Origin: Deinococcus rubellus
Lineage (GTDB): Bacteria; Deinococcota; Deinococci; Deinococcales; Deinococcaceae
Direction of reading: 5' to 3'
Assembly (NCBI RefSeq): GCF_025244745.1
Contig: NZ_CP104213.1
Coordinates: forward strand, 248,001-312,000
DNA length: 64,000 bases
Both the position numbers and the translations under genes were made by a program. The stretch's first letter is position 1, and the number at the start of each line of letters is the position of its first letter. Below the pieces are notes generated by a model. It was not told where the DNA came from and did not search any database. It saw nothing but the letters and a program-made list of their open reading frames with translations. Shown one piece after another: positions 59,253 through 64,000 of this stretch.

Positions 59253-60815
59253 TCAGCCCGGCAGCATGTAGCCCGCCGCCAGTTCCCGGTAAGCCCTGAC
59301 CTGCTCGGCTTGCCAGGTGGCGTCCTTGCCCAGTTCCTCAGCCAGCAGTGCGGCAGTGCGCGGTGCGGCCTCACCGCTGGCCCTGGCATTCAGCAGCAGC
59401 GCCCGCAGGCGGCGCGAGAGCACATCCTCAACGCTGCGGGCCTGCTCCATGCGGGCGGCCCAGCGCACCTCGGCCTCGCTGTAAGGCAACTCCGGATGCA
59501 GCAGGGTCTTCGCGCCCTCCAGCGCCTGAATGCTGGCGGCGTCGGTGCCGTAGACCTTCCAGTGGTCTGCAATGTCGGCCTGGCTCCAGCCGTGCAGCGG
59601 CAGACCCGGCGTCAGGGTCAGGCGCGGCGGCAGACCCGCCAGTTCGGCGGCGCGGTTCACGGCGTCCTCGCCCATCCGGCGGTAAGTGGTCCACTTGCCG
59701 CCGGTCAGGGTCAGCAACCCACTTTCCGAGATGCGAATAACGTGGTCGCGTGAGAGCGCTTTGGTGTCGCTGCCCTCGGCGGCCTTGACCAGCGGTCGCA
59801 GACCCACGTACACGCTACGCACGTCGGCGCGGGTGGGGGCCGGGTCAAGGTACTGGGCCGCCGTCTGGAGAATGAATTCGATTTCCTCGGGCAGGGCGCG
59901 CGGCTCCAGGCTGACTTCCGGCACGGCGGTGTCGGTGGTACCAATGACCACGTGGTCGTGCCAGGGGACCGCGAACAGCACCCGCCCGTCGTCGGTACGC
60001 GGCACCATCAGGGCGCTGTTGCCCGGCAGGAAGCGGCGGTCCACGACCACATGCACGCCCTGACTCGGCGAGAGCATCGGCTTGGCTTTGGCATCGTCCA
60101 TCCGGCGCACGCTGTCCACGAACACACCCGTCGCATTGATGACGGTCCTGGCCCGCACGGTGTACTCGCGGCCCGTTTCCGAGTCCCGGAAGGTCGCGCC
60201 GGAGATTTTTCCGCCGGACTTGGTCAGGCCCACCACCGGAGCCGCGTTGAGGGCCACACCGCTATAGTCCTCGAAGGTCCGCAGCAGGGTAATCGCCAGG
60301 CGCGAGTCGTCGAACTGGCCGTCGAAATACAGCACGCCGCCGCTGAGTCCGCTTTTCTTGAGGGTTGGCGCGAGGGACAGCGCCTCGTCTCGCCCGACCA
60401 GGCGGCTGGGCTTCAGGTTGAGCTTGCCCGCCAGCGCGTCGTACATCTTCAGCCCGATGCCGTAAAAGGGCTTGGACCACCACGTGTAGGCGGCGATCAG
60501 AAAGCCCAGATCGTGAACGAGGTGGGGAGCGTTCTTCTTGAGGAGGCCGCGCTCGTGCAGCGCCTCGCGCACCAGCGACACATTGCCCTGGGCCAGATAC
60601 CGCACCCCACCGTGCACCAGCTTGGTGCTGCGGCTCGACGTGCCCTTGGCGTAGTCGTGGGCTTCCAGCAGCAGGGTGCGGTAGCCGCGCGTGGCCGCCT
60701 CCAGCGCCGCGCCGAGGCCCGAAGCGCCGCCGCCGATCACCAGCACGTCCCAGAGTATGTCCTGGCTGGCGGCCTGAAGAAGTTGAGGGCGGGAATCTGT
60801 TGCGGGTGAGGTCAT
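59253..60815 (-). CDS. glpD: Glycerol-3-phosphate dehydrogenase (FAD, aerobic type)
   Basis: 520 aa. Oxidises sn-glycerol-3-phosphate to DHAP at the membrane. FAD motif VLVIGGGASGLGAALEAATRGYRTLLLE at the N-terminus, then GTSSRSTKLVHGGVRYL, NATGVFVDSVR, GVHVVVDRRFLPG, and the C-terminal helical domain with TGGKWTTYRRMGEDAV. I chose ATG 60815 because AAAGGA lies upstream and the FAD fold begins soon after. Two GAACGGATGTTC repeats lie upstream. It follows glpK on the same strand. Confidence 0.96.
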   Translation of the reverse strand: MTSPATDSRPQLLQAASQDILWDVLVIGGGASGLGAALEAATRGYRTLLLEAHDYAKGTSSRSTKLVHGGVRYLAQGNVSLVREALHERGLLKKNAPHLVHDLGFLIAAYTWWSKPFYGIGLKMYDALAGKLNLKPSRLVGRDEALSLAPTLKKSGLSGGVLYFDGQFDDSRLAITLLRTFEDYSGVALNAAPVVGLTKSGGKISGATFRDSETGREYTVRARTVINATGVFVDSVRRMDDAKAKPMLSPSQGVHVVVDRRFLPGNSALMVPRTDDGRVLFAVPWHDHVVIGTTDTAVPEVSLEPRALPEEIEFILQTAAQYLDPAPTRADVRSVYVGLRPLVKAAEGSDTKALSRDHVIRISESGLLTLTGGKWTTYRRMGEDAVNRAAELAGLPPRLTLTPGLPLHGWSQADIADHWKVYGTDAASIQALEGAKTLLHPELPYSEAEVRWAARMEQARSVEDVLSRRLRALLLNARASGEAAPRTAALLAEELGKDATWQAEQVRAYRELAAGYMLPG

Positions 60816-60856
60816 GGGCACATCCTTTGGAGTGGCGAGAGGAGTAGCAGCAAAGC

Positions 60857-60891
60857 TTGAACGGATGTTCTCATTTATCGAACGGATGTTC
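60857..60891. promoter_or_regulatory. Two putative operators upstream of glpD
   Basis: GAACGGATGTTC occurs at 60859-60870 and again at 60880-60891, 21 bp apart (about two helical turns), each an imperfect GAAC-N4-GTTC palindrome. Similar sites precede glpK. Candidate targets of the SorC-type regulator at 62608-63582. Confidence 0.65.
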
Positions 60892-60933
60892 AACGATCTG
60901 GATTACAGAGTGTCAGTAGCTTCAGACGGCGGC

Positions 60934-62448
<1,515 letters not shown>

Positions 62449-62521
62449 CGGTTCTCCTTGAAGGCCGTGCGGAACAAGACTGTGGCTGGGGTCTGACGTT
62501 CAGTCTAGTCTTGGCAGCAAC

Positions 62522-62558
62522 TGAACAAATGTCAAGCCGCCATTGAACAGCCGTTCAA
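62522..62558. promoter_or_regulatory. Two putative operators in the glpK-regulator divergent region
   Basis: TTGAACAGCCGTTCAA (62543-62558) is a perfect 16-bp palindrome, and TGAACAAATGTCAA (62522-62535) an imperfect copy, centres about 22 bp apart. The second overlaps the minus-strand TTGACA -35 of glpK (17-nt spacer to AAGACT). Repression of glpK is the simplest reading. Confidence 0.7.
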
Positions 62559-62607
62559 GTCTGCCGTTCCTCTTTCCAGCCGCGCCGCCTCGCTATGCTG
62601 AGCGGCA

Positions 62608-63582
62608 ATGACCAGCGACCTCAGCGCTTCTCCCGATCAGGCAGCCCAGGCAGTGCAGGTGGCGCGGCTGTATTTTTATCAGGGCCTGACCACCGGCGAG
62701 ATTGCCGCCGAACTCGGCGTTTCGCGCCCGCGCGTCTCGCGGCTGCTGACGCTGGCACGGCGCAGCGGCCTGGTTGAGATCCGCATTCACGACCCCGCCG
62801 AGCATCCACAGGTGCTGGAAGCCGAATTGCGGGCGCGCTTTCCCGGCCTCTCGCCACATGTGGTGGATGTGCCGCCCGGGAGCAGCGAGGCCCTCAGCCT
62901 GGAGCGGGTGGCGGCCTACAGCGCCAACCTGCTGGGCAATACCCTGCAACCTGGGCAGACGGTGGGCCTGGCCTGGGGCAACACCCTCGACGCCGTCAGC
63001 CGCGCCCTGAAGCCGCGCGCCATTCCTGAGCTGACCTTTGTGCAGCTCAACGGCTCGGCCAACGCCCACGATTTCGTCAGCGGTTTCGTCACCGACACCC
63101 TGCTGCGCTTCGCCCGCGCCTACGGAGGCCGGGCGCACCTCTTTCCGGTGCCGACCTTCTTCGACAATCCCCAGACCAAGCATCTGATGTGGCAGGAGCG
63201 CAGCGTCCGGCACGTGCTGGACCTGCAAGACCGGGCCGAGGTGCTGCTCTACTCGCTGGGCAGCATCCAGGCCGATTCTCCGAGCCACGTCTACACGGCA
63301 GGTTATCTGGGCGCGCAGGAGCAGGCCGAGCTGGACGCCCAGGGCGTGGTGGGCGACCTCGCCACCGTGTTTTACCGCGCTGACGGTAGCTTCCGGGGCA
63401 TTCCGATCAACGAGCGCGCCAGCGGCCCCGATCTGGAAAAAGTCAGGGCCGCTGAGCAGTCCATCTGCGTGGTGGCGGGCGTCGGCAAGACCCATGCCCT
63501 GCACGCCGCCTTGCAGGGAGGTCTGGCAAAAACACTGGTGGTTGACGAGCGGGCGGCGCGGGCGGTGCTGGAACTGGACTGA
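62608..63582 (+). CDS. SorC/DeoR-type transcriptional regulator (probable glycerol regulator)
   Basis: 324 aa. N-terminal helix-turn-helix (ARLYFYQGLTTGEIAAELGVSRPRVSRLLTLARRSGLVEI) and C-terminal SorC sugar-binding domain (QTVGLAWGNTLDAVSRAL, LNGSANAHDFVSGF, VLLYSLGSI, GDLATVFYRADGSFRG, VVAGVGKTHALHAALQGGLAKTLVVDE). The effector is probably a sugar or polyol phosphate, here likely glycerol-3-phosphate (inference). Divergent from glpK with the operator-like palindromes between them. ATG 62608 lies 8-10 nt after TATGCT. Confidence 0.9.
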   Translation: MTSDLSASPDQAAQAVQVARLYFYQGLTTGEIAAELGVSRPRVSRLLTLARRSGLVEIRIHDPAEHPQVLEAELRARFPGLSPHVVDVPPGSSEALSLERVAAYSANLLGNTLQPGQTVGLAWGNTLDAVSRALKPRAIPELTFVQLNGSANAHDFVSGFVTDTLLRFARAYGGRAHLFPVPTFFDNPQTKHLMWQERSVRHVLDLQDRAEVLLYSLGSIQADSPSHVYTAGYLGAQEQAELDAQGVVGDLATVFYRADGSFRGIPINERASGPDLEKVRAAEQSICVVAGVGKTHALHAALQGGLAKTLVVDERAARAVLELD

Positions 63583-63646
63583 ACGGGAGCGGGCCGAAGA
63601 GAATGGAGTGCAGGGCCGCCGCCCAGCCCCGCTGTATCCTGACGCC

Positions 63647-64000
63647 ATGACCGCGCCTCAGCCCGAACCGCAGCCCAGTTTCGTTGCGGCCAGACCCGCT
63701 GCGCCTGGACACGCCGAAGAGCTCCACGCGCCGCCGGTCAACCCGCTGGTGTACCAGTTGGTCGTCACGGCCATGAATATGCCCCGGCTGCTGCGCGGCG
63801 AGTACATCCACACGCTGGGGCGCGAACACATCCCGCCGCCCGGACACAAACTGGTGGTCGCCGGGGCGCACGTCTCGGCACTCGATCCATTCATCATCGC
63901 CAAGGTCATGCCGGGCCACCATGTGCAGTTCATGTCCAAAAAAGAGCTGTTCAAGCCGATCATGGGTGACATCATCAAGGCGGGCGGCAGCTTCCCCATA
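63647..64000 (+). CDS. PlsC-like 1-acylglycerol-3-phosphate acyltransferase (3' end outside window)
   Basis: 118 codons visible. The HX4D acyltransferase motif is at AHVSALDPF (about residue 75-80), followed by FMSKKELFKPIMGDIIKAGGSFPI, typical of PlsC-like enzymes that make phosphatidic acid. A proline-rich N-terminal extension (TAPQPEPQPSFVAARPAAP) precedes the domain. ATG 63647 is 6 nt after TATCCT (63635-63640), leaderless. Placed after the glp genes; both feed on glycerol-3-phosphate chemistry, which may be coincidental. Confidence 0.88.
   Translation, partial: MTAPQPEPQPSFVAARPAAPGHAEELHAPPVNPLVYQLVVTAMNMPRLLRGEYIHTLGREHIPPPGHKLVVAGAHVSALDPFIIAKVMPGHHVQFMSKKELFKPIMGDIIKAGGSFPI

Overview
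The window reads as a piece of Deinococcus chromosome. It is GC-rich and gene-dense. Many genes start directly after a TANNNT -10 box with only 5-8 nt between box and start codon, the leaderless-mRNA layout known from Deinococcus. Several proteins are typical of the genus: a DR2241-type CbiX/Fe-S protein, DUF4384 cell-surface proteins, and an LptD-like barrel in a lineage without classical LPS. I see no tRNA, rRNA, CRISPR array, prophage or insertion sequence.

Layout. 0-8.4 kb: end of a DUF4384/PEGA surface protein, an amino-acid binding protein, a dynamin-like GTPase, a small unknown protein, an esterase, a fused siroheme-decarboxylase-like (AhbA-AhbB) protein, an Rrf2 regulator, RidA and a membrane PP2C phosphatase. 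9-14.7 kb: alaS with a compositionally foreign in-frame insert, the DR2241-type protein, a HAD phosphatase and a cold-shock protein. 15.4-24 kb: ROK kinase, macrodomain, CutA, HemW, an unknown protein, a phosphoesterase, the clamp-loader delta' subunit, trpF, a cluster of DnaA boxes, bioY and birA. 24-31.9 kb: small unknown protein, VOC protein, VanZ-like protein, then a lipoprotein/LptD/SpoIID operon and a FAD oxidoreductase. 31.9-41.5 kb: ilvA with an Ile/Thr leader peptide, M20 peptidase, EF-hand protein, def-fmt, dacA-cdaR (c-di-AMP) and a twin ABC ATPase. 41.5-51.3 kb: two CHRD-type secreted proteins, a second DUF4384 protein, clpS-clpA and a branched-chain amino-acid ABC operon with a fused permease-ATPase. 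51.5-56.6 kb: DUF945 protein, two frameshifted pseudogenes around a GNAT and an unknown gene, and a DHH phosphoesterase. 56.6-64 kb: penicillin acylase family protein, glpD, glpK, a divergent SorC-type regulator and the start of a PlsC acyltransferase.

Main points for a second look: (1) three copies of a tiny transcription unit (near-consensus promoter, about 40-nt RNA, intrinsic terminator), two nearly identical and 43 kb apart; (2) a roughly 60-residue, about 48% GC in-frame insertion in alanyl-tRNA synthetase; (3) five perfect DnaA boxes plus one degenerate box in a convergent intergenic gap with no dnaA nearby; (4) an apparent leaderless Ile-Ile/Thr-Thr leader peptide and terminator ahead of ilvA; (5) four paired TGAAC-N4-GTTCA-type operators upstream of glpK and glpD. 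Assignments rest on reading motifs by eye; no database search was run.
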